From positions 1 through 14,515 of the forward strand of contig CAVAPE010000060.1 in assembly GCA_963590405.1 (NCBI GenBank): DNA of 14,515 nucleotides. The letters run 5' to 3'. The translations under genes and the position numbers were made by a program. Position 1 is the stretch's first letter, and every line of letters begins with the position of its first letter. Positions 7,107 to 14,515 of this stretch are shown here, piece by piece. The DNA comes from Limisoma sp963590405. Lineage in GTDB: Bacteria; Bacteroidota; Bacteroidia; Bacteroidales; Muribaculaceae. The notes under the pieces were generated by a model. That model searched no databases and was not told where the DNA came from. It saw only the letters and a program-made list of their open reading frames with translations.

Positions 7107-7968
7107 TAAACTGTCAGCCACAATCGTGTGCGCTCTACTCTTGTCTGCCTTATGCTTTTCGTGCAGCAGCAAGAAAGCGGACGACAGTGAAGCCGCCGAA
7201 CACCTGATGGCGGAAATTAAATCGCTATATTCAAGCAAGAACTACGACAAGGCTTTGCTTGCCATCGACTCGCTGATGAAGACCTATCCTGGGCAAACCG
7301 ACATCCAGCGACAGGCGCTTCACGTGCAAACCCAGATTACCGAAAAGAGGGCTCTTGCCGACAGCATTGCCAACGAGCAGGTATTTGTCTCGAGCGCAGC
7401 CGTGGCAGACTCAATAAAGCAAAGTCTCAAGTTTGTGAAAAACAAGGAGATGGTGGAGGGCTACTACGTTGACAAATCCGCTCCAAGCGACGGTATGCCG
7501 ACCACTACGCGCATCATCCCACGAGTTTCGGAGGAAGGCGAGATTTCCGTACTTTCGTCGCTCCGCGGTCATAGCATCCGCCACACAAAACTTGTCATCC
7601 ACACCGACACGGCTACTATCGAAACCTCCGCTGTGCCACTCAGCAACTCCCGCAACTACAGATACAAGGACGACGGAAAACCTGTTGAACTGGTTACGTT
7701 CAACCAGCAGGAATGCGACTCGCTCTGCAAATATGTTGCAAACGCAAGTGCCCCTGTGAGCATCACTTTCGTGGGACAGTCGGGAAAGCAGAAAATCACA
7801 CTAACTGCCGCCGACAAGACCGGCTTTTCAAACATTGTTGCCTACTCAGAAGCCCTGACAAAGATGCAGGAAGCCAACATGAACAGGCTTAAATTTGCCA
7901 AACGGCTGAACCTGGCGAGGAAACAAATCAAGCAAACTGCCACCAACATTCAGGGTGACAGCAAATAA
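7087..7968 (+). CDS. Uncharacterised lipoprotein with a TPR-like segment
   Basis: The product has 293 residues. A hydrophobic signal (about residues 8-22) ends in ALCFSC, giving a likely lipidated Cys26. This is followed by SSKKADDSE, whose acidic cluster loosely resembles the Bacteroidota signal for surface export of lipoproteins. Residues 43-75 (LYSSKNYDKALLAIDSLMKTYP in part) look like one tetratricopeptide repeat. The middle (about 120-240) is predicted beta-rich, and the end (about 255-285) is a basic, probably helical tail. No enzyme motif was found. I recognise it only as a Bacteroidales hypothetical protein. Its start lies inside rsh (20-base overlap), so translation is probably coupled, and ftsY follows after 21 bases. 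It would sit in the cell envelope. Function is unknown; the TPR suggests protein contacts. Confidence 0.88.
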   Translation: MYNATINKLSATIVCALLLSALCFSCSSKKADDSEAAEHLMAEIKSLYSSKNYDKALLAIDSLMKTYPGQTDIQRQALHVQTQITEKRALADSIANEQVFVSSAAVADSIKQSLKFVKNKEMVEGYYVDKSAPSDGMPTTTRIIPRVSEEGEISVLSSLRGHSIRHTKLVIHTDTATIETSAVPLSNSRNYRYKDDGKPVELVTFNQQECDSLCKYVANASAPVSITFVGQSGKQKITLTAADKTGFSNIVAYSEALTKMQEANMNRLKFAKRLNLARKQIKQTATNIQGDSK

Positions 7969-7989
7969 CAGAATAAAACAAAGCAATAT

Positions 7990-8940
7990 ATGGGACTTTT
8001 TAATTTCTTCTCGAAAGAGAAAAAAGAGACACTCGACAAGGGTCTTGAGAAAACCAAGCAGGGACTGTTTGACAAAATCAAAAGGGCTGTAGCCGGGAAA
8101 TCGAAAATCGACGATGATTTTCTGGACAATCTGGAAGAGGTGTTTATCACTTCCGACGTTGGTGTTGAAACCACGCTGAAAATTATCGACCGACTCCAGA
8201 AGCGTGCTGCTCAGGACAAGTATGTCTCTACCGCCGAACTCAACGGGTTGCTCCGCGAAGAAATCACTGAGATGCTGGCAGAAAACAACAACGCCGACAC
8301 TCCAGATTTCACCGTGCCTGCCGACAAGAAGCCATACGTTATCCTTGTGGTTGGCGTCAACGGCGTTGGCAAGACCACGACCATCGGCAAACTTGCATAC
8401 CAGTTCAAGAAAGCCGGCAACAAGGTGGTGCTCGGTGCCGCCGACACATTCCGCGCGGCTGCCATTGAGCAGTTGCAGATTTGGGGCGAGCGCGTTGATG
8501 TGCCTGTAATAAAGCAACAAATGGGTTCAGACCCGGCCTCTGTGGCATTCGACACGGTAAGTTCGGCGAAAGCCAACAATGCCGATGTTGTGATTATCGA
8601 CACGGCAGGTCGCCTGCACAACAAAGTGGGACTGATGAAGGAATTGTCGAAGATAAAGAACGTGATGCAGAAGGTTGTTCCCGATGCTCCGCACGAAGTG
8701 CTTTTGGTGCTCGACGGCTCTACAGGGCAGAATGCGTTTGAGCAGGCACGCCAGTTTGTCGCTGCGACGGAGGTCAACGAGTTGGCAATCACCAAACTCG
8801 ACGGCACTGCGAAGGGCGGCGTTGTAATCGGCATCAGCGACCAGTTCAAGATTCCAGTGAAATACATCGGCTTGGGAGAAGGCATTGAAGATTTGCAAAT
8901 CTTCCGCAAGAAGGAATTTGTCGACTCATTATTTTCTTAA
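7990..8940 (+). CDS. ftsY: Signal recognition particle receptor FtsY
   Basis: FtsY is the membrane-associated GTPase that docks the SRP (Ffh plus 4.5S RNA) and delivers ribosomes making membrane proteins to the translocon. The 316-residue product begins with an amphipathic MGLFNFFSKEKKE, a typical lipid-binding start. A four-helix N domain (about 15-100) and a GTPase G domain follow. P-loop GVNGVGKTTT is at 122-131, DTAADTFRAA-type SRP insertion lies after it (AADTFRAAAIEQL), DTAGR is at 204-208 and TKLDGTAKGG is at 268-277. The long acidic A domain of the Escherichia coli protein is absent, which is usual for Bacteroidota and explains the short length. It lies 21 bases after the lipoprotein gene and 17 before rimO, in the same transcript by inference. 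Confidence 0.97.
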   Translation: MGLFNFFSKEKKETLDKGLEKTKQGLFDKIKRAVAGKSKIDDDFLDNLEEVFITSDVGVETTLKIIDRLQKRAAQDKYVSTAELNGLLREEITEMLAENNNADTPDFTVPADKKPYVILVVGVNGVGKTTTIGKLAYQFKKAGNKVVLGAADTFRAAAIEQLQIWGERVDVPVIKQQMGSDPASVAFDTVSSAKANNADVVIIDTAGRLHNKVGLMKELSKIKNVMQKVVPDAPHEVLLVLDGSTGQNAFEQARQFVAATEVNELAITKLDGTAKGGVVIGISDQFKIPVKYIGLGEGIEDLQIFRKKEFVDSLFS

Positions 8941-8957
8941 TTGAGGCTATTTTTTTG

Positions 8958-10256
8958 ATGAATAGAAAACGAATTGACGTAGTGTCGCTCGGATGCTCGA
9001 AAAACCTTGTCGACTCCGAACGGCTATTGAAACAACTTGAAGAATGCGGCTTTGAAGCGCACCACAACTCTGACGATGTGAAAGGCGACATCGTGGTGGT
9101 AAACACCTGCGGATTTATCGGCGATGCCAAGGAGGAATCCATAAACACCATACTGACTTACGCCGAAGCCAAGAACGAAGGCATCATCAAGGAGTTGTAC
9201 GTAATGGGCTGCTTGTCTGAACGATATAAAGACGATTTGCTAAATGAGATACCCGAAATCGACAAACTCTACGGCAAATTCAACTGGGTGAACCTCGTTT
9301 CCGACGTTGTGAAACGCAACCCGGCAACGATGCCCTACGACAGGGTAATCACCACCCCATCGCACTACACCTATATCAAGATTGCCGAAGGATGCAACCG
9401 TTTCTGTGCATTCTGCGCTATCCCTCTGATTACGGGACGTTTCAAGTCGCGCACAATTGAGGACATTCTGAAAGAGGTCACCACTCTGGTTTCGCGCGGC
9501 GTGAAGGAGTTCAACATCATTGCGCAGGACCTTTCGTCGTATGGTAAGGACATCTACGGCAAACTGATGTTGCCGGAACTCATCGACCGTATGGCTGACA
9601 TCCCTGGCGTGGAATGGATTCGTCTGCACTACGCCTACCCTTCGGAGTTCCCATATGAAGTGCTCGACGTTATGGCTAAGCACCCGAATGTATGCAAATA
9701 CCTCGACATCGCTCTTCAGCACATCAGCGACACTGTGCTGACAAATATGCGCCGCCACATCACCAAAGAGGAAACATTGCAACTGATTGAAACGCTCCGC
9801 GAGAAAGTGCCTGGCATCCACATCCGCACCACACTGATGGTAGGTTTCCCAGGAGAAGACGAAAAGGCGTTTGAGGAGTTGTGCGAATTTGTGCGCACCG
9901 CCAAGTTTGAAAGAATGGGTGCGTTTGCCTACTGCGAGGAGGAGGACACCTACGGCGCAAAGAACTATAACGACGACATTCCGCAGGAGGTAAAGGACCA
10001 GCGTCTCGAAAAACTGATGGGCATTCAGGAAGAAATCGCGCTTGAATCCAACCAGAAGAAAGTGGGACAGCAATTTAGGGTTATTGTCGACCGCGAAGAG
10101 CCTGACTACTTTATTGGCAGGACCGAGTTCGATTCGCCAGAAGTCGACCCCGAAGTGCTGATTGAGAAACATCCGAGCCTGAAAGTCGGTGAATTTTTCA
10201 ATGTGGAGATTACCGATGCCCTTCCGTTTGAATTGATGGGGAGGTTGGTTGATTAA
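8958..10256 (+). CDS. rimO: Ribosomal protein S12 methylthiotransferase RimO
   Basis: RimO is a radical-SAM enzyme that adds a methylthio group to a conserved aspartate of ribosomal protein S12. The 432-residue product has the three-part structure of methylthiotransferases. The N-terminal MTTase domain has Cys13 (SLGCSKN), Cys51 (NTCGFI) and Cys85 (MGCLSERY) for one iron-sulfur cluster. The radical-SAM domain has CNRFCAFC (Cys146, 150, 153) for the second. A C-terminal TRAM domain lies from about 370. SLGCSKNLVDSE is typical of RimO and not of the tRNA enzyme MiaB. I chose ATG 8958; a TTG one codon earlier (8955) is also in frame but unlikely. The TAA stop touches the ATG of the next gene, suggesting coupled translation. 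Confidence 0.97.
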   Translation: MNRKRIDVVSLGCSKNLVDSERLLKQLEECGFEAHHNSDDVKGDIVVVNTCGFIGDAKEESINTILTYAEAKNEGIIKELYVMGCLSERYKDDLLNEIPEIDKLYGKFNWVNLVSDVVKRNPATMPYDRVITTPSHYTYIKIAEGCNRFCAFCAIPLITGRFKSRTIEDILKEVTTLVSRGVKEFNIIAQDLSSYGKDIYGKLMLPELIDRMADIPGVEWIRLHYAYPSEFPYEVLDVMAKHPNVCKYLDIALQHISDTVLTNMRRHITKEETLQLIETLREKVPGIHIRTTLMVGFPGEDEKAFEELCEFVRTAKFERMGAFAYCEEEDTYGAKNYNDDIPQEVKDQRLEKLMGIQEEIALESNQKKVGQQFRVIVDREEPDYFIGRTEFDSPEVDPEVLIEKHPSLKVGEFFNVEITDALPFELMGRLVD

Positions 10257-11303
10257 ATGGACACAATCTGCAGAGCAATCAACAAAGCCATACACTGCAA
10301 TGCGACATTCTATGCATATAGGATGCCCGATGCATCTTGCGCCGTTTTCTCGGCAGCGAGCCGCAGCGAATGCAATAACGAAAGCGGTTTTACGATAGTG
10401 CCGTTTGTCGTCGGCAACGCGCCCAAGGTTTGCATTCCACAGGGCATTAATGCGAGGAGTTTTCTGGATGCCGATGCGTCATCATACTTATGCCAGCCGA
10501 CCCACAAGATGGCAACGCAGTGCACTACCGAGTATGACGAATACAGTTCGGAATTTGAAGCGTGTATGCGCTTGCTGAACAGTGGCGAACTGAGCAAGAT
10601 TGTGCTTTCGCGCATCACCAACTGCAAATTCAAGGACGTGGATTGGGGCAGATTTTTCGATAATATGTCAGCCGCATATCCCACCGCGTTTGTCTTTATA
10701 TTCAACTCCCCCGACACAGGCTGCTGGGCAGGAGCGTCGCCCGAGACCTTGGCAAGATACCACAACGGCGAGTTGCAGACAATGGCTTTGGCAGGCACAA
10801 AAATCGCCACCGACCAATCGGCATGGGGGCGAAAGGAAATCGTAGAGCAACGCCTTGTGGCAGACTTCATCGAGTCGGTATTTGCATCAAGTGGAACTGC
10901 TTTCAAGAAATCGCCATTGTTCTCACAACCAGCGGGCAAAGTGATGCACCTATGCAACAACTATACGGCTCTCGTCAACGATGTCACAACGGCAGAGCGG
11001 CTACTTGAGCATCTCCACCCCACTCCAGCGCTATGCGGCATACCGCAGGATGCAGCCAAAGCAGCAATCACCCAGATTGAGCGCCACGACCGGCAATATT
11101 ACGGCGGCTACATCGGTCCGTATTCGCCGAATGGGTTCGACTATTTCGTAAATCTGCGTTCGCTACAGTTTGACGACCAATCGCAGATACTCTACACTGG
11201 CGGCGGACTCACAACCGACTCCTGCCTCGAAAGCGAATGGCGGGAAACTGGAATAAAGGCGGACACAATGATGTCGATGCTAAACAAAAGCGGCAAGATT
11301 TAG
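10257..11303 (+). CDS. menF: Isochorismate synthase (chorismate-binding family)
   Basis: Converts chorismate to isochorismate, the first committed step to menaquinone (or to catechol siderophores if other genes are present). The 348-residue product has a short, poorly conserved N-terminal part (1-90) and a chorismate-binding domain. KIVLSR places Lys114 where MenF/EntC have the water-activating lysine. GASPETL gives the Mg-binding Glu163, 49 residues on, close to the known spacing. LAGTK, HPTPALCG and the end segment YTGGGLTTDS...EWRET are also family motifs. It is shorter than E. coli MenF (431) and EntC (391), mostly at the N-terminus. It starts on the base after the rimO stop. No menD, menB or entB-like gene is in view, so menF rather than entC is inferred from the phylum's use of menaquinone. 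The stop TAG lies in a terminator loop. Confidence 0.88.
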   Translation: MDTICRAINKAIHCNATFYAYRMPDASCAVFSAASRSECNNESGFTIVPFVVGNAPKVCIPQGINARSFLDADASSYLCQPTHKMATQCTTEYDEYSSEFEACMRLLNSGELSKIVLSRITNCKFKDVDWGRFFDNMSAAYPTAFVFIFNSPDTGCWAGASPETLARYHNGELQTMALAGTKIATDQSAWGRKEIVEQRLVADFIESVFASSGTAFKKSPLFSQPAGKVMHLCNNYTALVNDVTTAERLLEHLHPTPALCGIPQDAAKAAITQIERHDRQYYGGYIGPYSPNGFDYFVNLRSLQFDDQSQILYTGGGLTTDSCLESEWRETGIKADTMMSMLNKSGKI

Positions 11304-11325
11304 AAATCTTGCCGCTTTTGCTTTT
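11285..11325. terminator. Bidirectional terminator shared by menF and lpxA
   Basis: A perfect 16-bp stem pairs 11285-11300 with 11305-11320 around a four-base loop. Four T (11316-11319), then GC, then four T (11322-11325) follow on the plus strand. On the minus strand the complement of 11285-11289 gives a T-rich run. The left arm encodes the last menF codons (through SGKI) and the TAG stop at 11301-11303 is the loop. lpxA ends only 17 bases past the stem on the other strand. Confidence 0.88.
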
Positions 11326-11341
11326 ATCTATGTCTCTTATT

Positions 11342-12118
11342 TTAGAGGTATCCCTTGATAATTCCACGCTTGGAGTTTCTAACAAACAGGATAATCTCGT
11401 CGCGCTCCTTCGTAGCCGACAATTCTGCCTCAATATGCTCAACGGCATCGCTGTTGTTGTAGCCTGAAAGATAGAGGTAACGGTAGATTTCCTGAATGTC
11501 GCGAATCTGCTCATTTGTGAAGCCTCTACGGCGCAAACCGATTGAGTTGACTCCGGCATAGGATATTGGCTCACGAGCAGCCTTGACGTAAGGCGGAATG
11601 TCCTTGTTGACCAATGCTCCACCCTGAATCATTACATGTGCGCCGATATGGCAGAACTGGTGAACCAATGTGCCGCCGCCGATTACGGCGAAATTGTCTA
11701 CCTGCACCTCGCCTGCAATCTGCGAAGCATTGGCGATAATCACATTGTCACCCACAACGCAATCGTGGGCGATATGCGAATAAGCCATAATCAAGCAGTT
11801 GCTGCCCACAACGGTTTTGCCTTTCGAGGCGGTACCACGGTTGATGGTCACGCACTCGCGGATTGTGGTGTTGTCGCCGACAATAGCCAGTGTGTCTTCA
11901 CCCATAAATTTCAAATCCTGCGGAATTGCACCGATAACTGCACCCGGAAGGATGTTGCAGTTCTTGCCGATTCGTGCACCTTCCATAATCGTTACATTAC
12001 TTGCGATGCGTGTGCCGGCACCGATTTCCACATTTCTGTCGATTGTCACAAACGGGTCGATGACCACGCTGGGATCAATCTTTGCGTCCGGATGAATATA
12101 TGCTAATGGTTGTTTCAT
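11342..12118 (-). CDS. lpxA: UDP-N-acetylglucosamine acyltransferase LpxA
   Basis: LpxA transfers a 3-hydroxyacyl chain from acyl carrier protein to UDP-GlcNAc, the first step of lipid A synthesis in the cytoplasm. The 258-residue product is a left-handed beta helix built from hexapeptide repeats (about 8-185) with a helical C-terminal domain (about 190-258), as in trimeric LpxA (262 residues in E. coli). The catalytic base is His118 in HIAHDC, matching E. coli His125. LNRRGF-like SIGLRRRGF marks the C-terminal domain. At the chain-length position, aligned to E. coli Gly173, there is Gly166, preceded by Gln instead of Gly. Bacteroidota lipid A usually carries 15-17-carbon hydroxy acids, so this pocket may be longer than in E. 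coli; that is inference. It is the last gene of the lpx run, 9 bases after lpxC/fabZ. Confidence 0.97.
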   Translation of the reverse strand: MKQPLAYIHPDAKIDPSVVIDPFVTIDRNVEIGAGTRIASNVTIMEGARIGKNCNILPGAVIGAIPQDLKFMGEDTLAIVGDNTTIRECVTINRGTASKGKTVVGSNCLIMAYSHIAHDCVVGDNVIIANASQIAGEVQVDNFAVIGGGTLVHQFCHIGAHVMIQGGALVNKDIPPYVKAAREPISYAGVNSIGLRRRGFTNEQIRDIQEIYRYLYLSGYNNSDAVEHIEAELSATKERDEIILFVRNSKRGIIKGYL

Positions 12119-12127
12119 AAGATAGAC

Positions 12128-13510
12128 CTACTTGTTTTTAATAATTTGAGCCATAAACTCAGCCTCCGAAACGATTTTGTCGCCGACAAAGGCATAACCC
12201 TTCATGTTGGCGCAACCACGACGCAATTCTGTGAGGAACGAAACGTGGAAAATCAGAGTGTCGCCAGGAACGACTTTCTGGCGGAACTTCACATTGTCAA
12301 TCTTCATAAAATATGTAGAGTAACATTCTGGATTCTCTACCGAGCCGAGCACGAGCAGGCCGGCCGTCTGAGCCATAGCCTCAACTTGAAGCACACCCGG
12401 CATTACAGGTTCTGTTGGGAAGTGACCCTGGAAGAACGGCTCGTTGCCTGAAACGTTCTTTACACCTACGATATATTTGTCGGACTTTTCGATAATCTTG
12501 TCGACCAACAGGAACGGATAACGGTGCGGAAGGAGTTCGCGGATGCGGTTGATATCCATAATCGGCTCCTTGTTAGGATTGTAGACTGGAGCCTGAACAT
12601 CCTGACGCTTGAGTTCGCGTCTAACCTTCTTTGAGAATGTCGTATTGATTGTGTGCCCCGGACAAGTAGCAATTATGCGACCTTGCACACGACGGCCGAT
12701 GAGGGCTACGTCGCCAACCACGTCAAGCAACTTGTGGCGCGCTGGCTCATTCTTAAACACGAGTTCTTCGTTGTTGATGAAGCCAAATTCCGAAACTTTC
12801 TTTCTTGGCACGTTCATCATGTCAGCAATTCTGTCGAGTTCCGACTGAGCAACTGGAGCGTCGTAGATTACGATGGCGTTGTCCAAATCGCCGCCCTTGA
12901 TGAGGTTGTTCTTGACCAAAGCCTCGATTTCGCGAACAAAAACGAATGTGCGGCTTGCAGCAATCTGCGACTTGAAGTCGTCGAGCGAATCGAGTGTTGC
13001 AAACTGGTTTGACAAAACAACTGAATTGAATTCAATCATCACGTCAACGCAGAAATTGCTGTCAGGGATTACACAGATTGATGCGCCTGTCTCTTCATTC
13101 TTTACAGTGGTGCGGTTGCGCACAACATAAACAGCAGCATCTTCGGTCTGCTCCTCAACGCCCACTTCTTCAATCTTCTCCATGAAGATTTTGGCGCTAC
13201 CATCGAGGATAGGCACTTCAGGACCATTGAGTTCAATCAAGCAGTTGTCGACATTTGAAGCATAAAGCGCAGCCATTGCGTGCTCAATCGTTGACACTTT
13301 CAAATCGCCGGAAGCAATTACTGTTCCACGACAAGTTTCCACCACATTCTCGGCAACGGCCTCAATAGGGGCTGCGCCTTCAACATCGACGCGGAGGAAT
13401 TTACGGCCGAAATTGTCAGGAGCCGGCTTGAATGTTGCCTCAATCTCCTTGCCTGTATGCAAGCCCTTGCCTTTAACGGTAAATGCTTGTTTTAACGTGC
13501 ACTGTTTCAT
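12128..13510 (-). CDS. lpxC/fabZ: Bifunctional LpxC/FabZ: UDP-3-O-acyl-GlcNAc deacetylase and 3-hydroxyacyl-ACP dehydratase
   Basis: A natural fusion of two enzymes in 460 residues. Residues 1 to about 310 are LpxC, the zinc deacetylase that commits the pathway to lipid A. Zinc ligands are His77 (STIEHAMAAL), His259 and Asp263 (RHKLLDVVGD), with Glu76 and His286 (CPGHTIN) as catalytic residues. Residues about 318-460 are FabZ, which dehydrates 3-hydroxyacyl-ACP in fatty acid elongation, with His329 (LPHRYPFLLVD) and Glu377 (GVLQVEAMAQ). Both active sites are complete, so both should work. The join near 305-318 is a short linker. Both domains compete for or follow 3-hydroxyacyl-ACP metabolism. 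The fusion is well known in Bacteroidota and supports the taxonomic call. It lies 12 bases after lpxD and 9 before lpxA. Confidence 0.98.
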   Translation of the reverse strand: MKQCTLKQAFTVKGKGLHTGKEIEATFKPAPDNFGRKFLRVDVEGAAPIEAVAENVVETCRGTVIASGDLKVSTIEHAMAALYASNVDNCLIELNGPEVPILDGSAKIFMEKIEEVGVEEQTEDAAVYVVRNRTTVKNEETGASICVIPDSNFCVDVMIEFNSVVLSNQFATLDSLDDFKSQIAASRTFVFVREIEALVKNNLIKGGDLDNAIVIYDAPVAQSELDRIADMMNVPRKKVSEFGFINNEELVFKNEPARHKLLDVVGDVALIGRRVQGRIIATCPGHTINTTFSKKVRRELKRQDVQAPVYNPNKEPIMDINRIRELLPHRYPFLLVDKIIEKSDKYIVGVKNVSGNEPFFQGHFPTEPVMPGVLQVEAMAQTAGLLVLGSVENPECYSTYFMKIDNVKFRQKVVPGDTLIFHVSFLTELRRGCANMKGYAFVGDKIVSEAEFMAQIIKNK

Positions 13511-13522
13511 ATCGAATTATTG

Positions 13523-14515
13523 TTATTTATTGTCTTTTAAATTCTGTATTTCTTTCTTCATCAATCGGATGTCGGACAGCATTTCGCCCAAACGACGGCG
13601 ATAGGCAGCCTCGCGCATAAACTCACGCGCCTCAACGGCTGGATAGCCAAGCAGCACGTTGCCGTCGCCAATTTTTGAGTGAAGTCCCGACTGCGCGCCC
13701 ACTTGGTTGCGGTCGCCAATCTTGATGTGTCCGGCAATGCCCACCTGTCCGCCAATCATGTTCTGCTTGCCAATCTTGGCAGAGCCAGCGATACCAGTCT
13801 GCGCAGCGATGACGGTGTTTTCACCGATTTCCACATTGTGCGCCACTTGGATAAGATTGTCGAGTTTCACGCCCTGTCCTACGAGCGTTGAGCCCATAGT
13901 AGCGCGGTCGATAGTTGTGTTTGAGCCAATCTCCACATTGTCGGCGATAACCACATTGCCAATCTGCGCAATCTTCAGGTAACTGCCGTCCTTCTGAGGA
14001 GCAAAACCGAATCCGTCGCTACCAACGACAACGCCGGAATGGAGAATACAGTTGCTGCCGATAACGCATCCCTGATAAATCTTCACGCCTGGCATCAGCA
14101 CAGTGTTGTCGCCAATCGTCACGCCGTCGCCCACATAGCATTGCGGATAGATTTTCACGTTTTTGCCAATCTTTGCGCCCTTACCCAGATAGGAGAACGC
14201 TCCCAAATAAAGATTCTCAGGCAACTCCACGCCGTCGGCAACAAACACTGGTTGCTCCACGCCCACCTTTTCTGGCTCGGAAGCCTTTACGAGGTTGAGC
14301 AACGAAGCGATAGTAGCGTATGGGTCGTCGACTTTTACCAGCGTCGGTTTTACTGGCTGTTCGGGCACAAAGTCCTTTCTTACCAGCAAAACAGAGGCAT
14401 GGGTTGAGTATACGAAATGAGTATATTTTGGATTAGCCAAAAAAGACAAAGAGCCTTCCTGTGCTTCTTCTATTTTCGAATATGTTGAAATCTTGACATT
14501 GCCATCGCCTTCAAT
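13523..14515 (-). CDS. lpxD: UDP-3-O-(3-hydroxyacyl)glucosamine N-acyltransferase LpxD (N-terminus outside the window)
   Basis: LpxD adds the second 3-hydroxyacyl chain, on the amino group exposed by LpxC. The frame is open to the last base, giving 330 residues; the usual length is about 340-350, so roughly 10-20 N-terminal residues lie outside. The visible start (EGDGNVKISTYSKIEEA) and SLSFLANPKYTHFVYST are the uridine-binding N-terminal domain. Hexapeptide repeats follow through most of the protein, with GSNTTIDR and the catalytic His of QVAHNV (codon at 13838-13840). A helical C-terminal tail (MREAAYRRRLGEMLSDIR) ends the protein, as in trimeric LpxD. A TTG inside the conserved SLSF segment (14447-14449) is not the start. 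It leads the lpxD, lpxC/fabZ, lpxA run as far as the window shows. Confidence 0.96.
   Translation of the reverse strand: MEGDGNVKISTYSKIEEAQEGSLSFLANPKYTHFVYSTHASVLLVRKDFVPEQPVKPTLVKVDDPYATIASLLNLVKASEPEKVGVEQPVFVADGVELPENLYLGAFSYLGKGAKIGKNVKIYPQCYVGDGVTIGDNTVLMPGVKIYQGCVIGSNCILHSGVVVGSDGFGFAPQKDGSYLKIAQIGNVVIADNVEIGSNTTIDRATMGSTLVGQGVKLDNLIQVAHNVEIGENTVIAAQTGIAGSAKIGKQNMIGGQVGIAGHIKIGDRNQVGAQSGLHSKIGDGNVLLGYPAVEAREFMREAAYRRRLGEMLSDIRLMKKEIQNLKDNK

Noticed and set aside
9240..10295. Open frame of 351 codons on the minus strand opposite rimO
   Set aside because: It is antisense to the radical-SAM and TRAM parts of rimO, has no recognisable domain and no promoter, and shows the same biased composition as other shadow frames.
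13523..14449. LpxD starting at the TTG in 14447-14449 as a complete 308-residue gene
   Set aside because: The frame continues upstream to the window edge with sequence typical of the LpxD N-terminal domain, so the gene is cut by the window and the TTG is an internal Leu codon.
1..14515. Mobile elements, CRISPR array, tRNA or rRNA, phage or defence genes
   Set aside because: No transposase, integrase, regular repeat-spacer array or RNA gene structure was seen on either strand; all gaps are under about 160 bases and the genes are core functions.

Overview
The window looks like a chromosomal segment of a Bacteroidales bacterium (phylum Bacteroidota). Four things point there: a fused lpxC/fabZ gene, -7 promoter boxes of the TAnnTTTG type, no clear Shine-Dalgarno sites, and a DUF4301-type gene next to a RelA/SpoT homologue. 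No mobile element, phage gene, tRNA, rRNA or CRISPR array was seen. The content is mostly core housekeeping, tightly packed, so the novelty is in details and not in an accessory island.

Layout. The first 212 bases hold the C-terminal end of a thioredoxin-fold (TlpA/AhpC-like) protein, followed by an intrinsic terminator. Next is lon (+), which ends at a very long perfect hairpin shared with a convergent small helix-turn-helix gene (-). Upstream of that small gene lie a good Bacteroidetes-type promoter and a 12-bp direct repeat. A 506-residue DUF4301 protein (-) follows; its motifs resemble UDP-sugar pyrophosphorylases. It diverges from a five-gene + strand run across a 100-bp gap that carries two identical, oppositely oriented TAAGTTTG boxes.

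The + strand run is rsh (RelA/SpoT homologue), an uncharacterised lipoprotein overlapping rsh by 20 bases, ftsY, rimO and an isochorismate synthase gene (menF-like). Spacing is -20, 21, 17 and 0 bases, so it is probably one operon that joins stringent response, membrane targeting, ribosome modification and menaquinone precursor synthesis. It ends in a hairpin whose left arm is coding sequence and whose loop holds the menF stop codon. The same hairpin can terminate the opposing operon.

The - strand run at the right end is lpxD (cut by the window edge), lpxC/fabZ and lpxA, with gaps of 12 and 9 bases. It covers the early acyltransferase and deacetylase steps of lipid A synthesis plus FabZ of fatty acid elongation.

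The observations most worth following are (1) the RSH protein has lost two of the four metal ligands of its ppGpp hydrolase site and is probably a synthetase only, (2) the DUF4301 protein reads as an unrecognised nucleotidyltransferase, and (3) the uncharacterised lipoprotein is translationally coupled to rsh.
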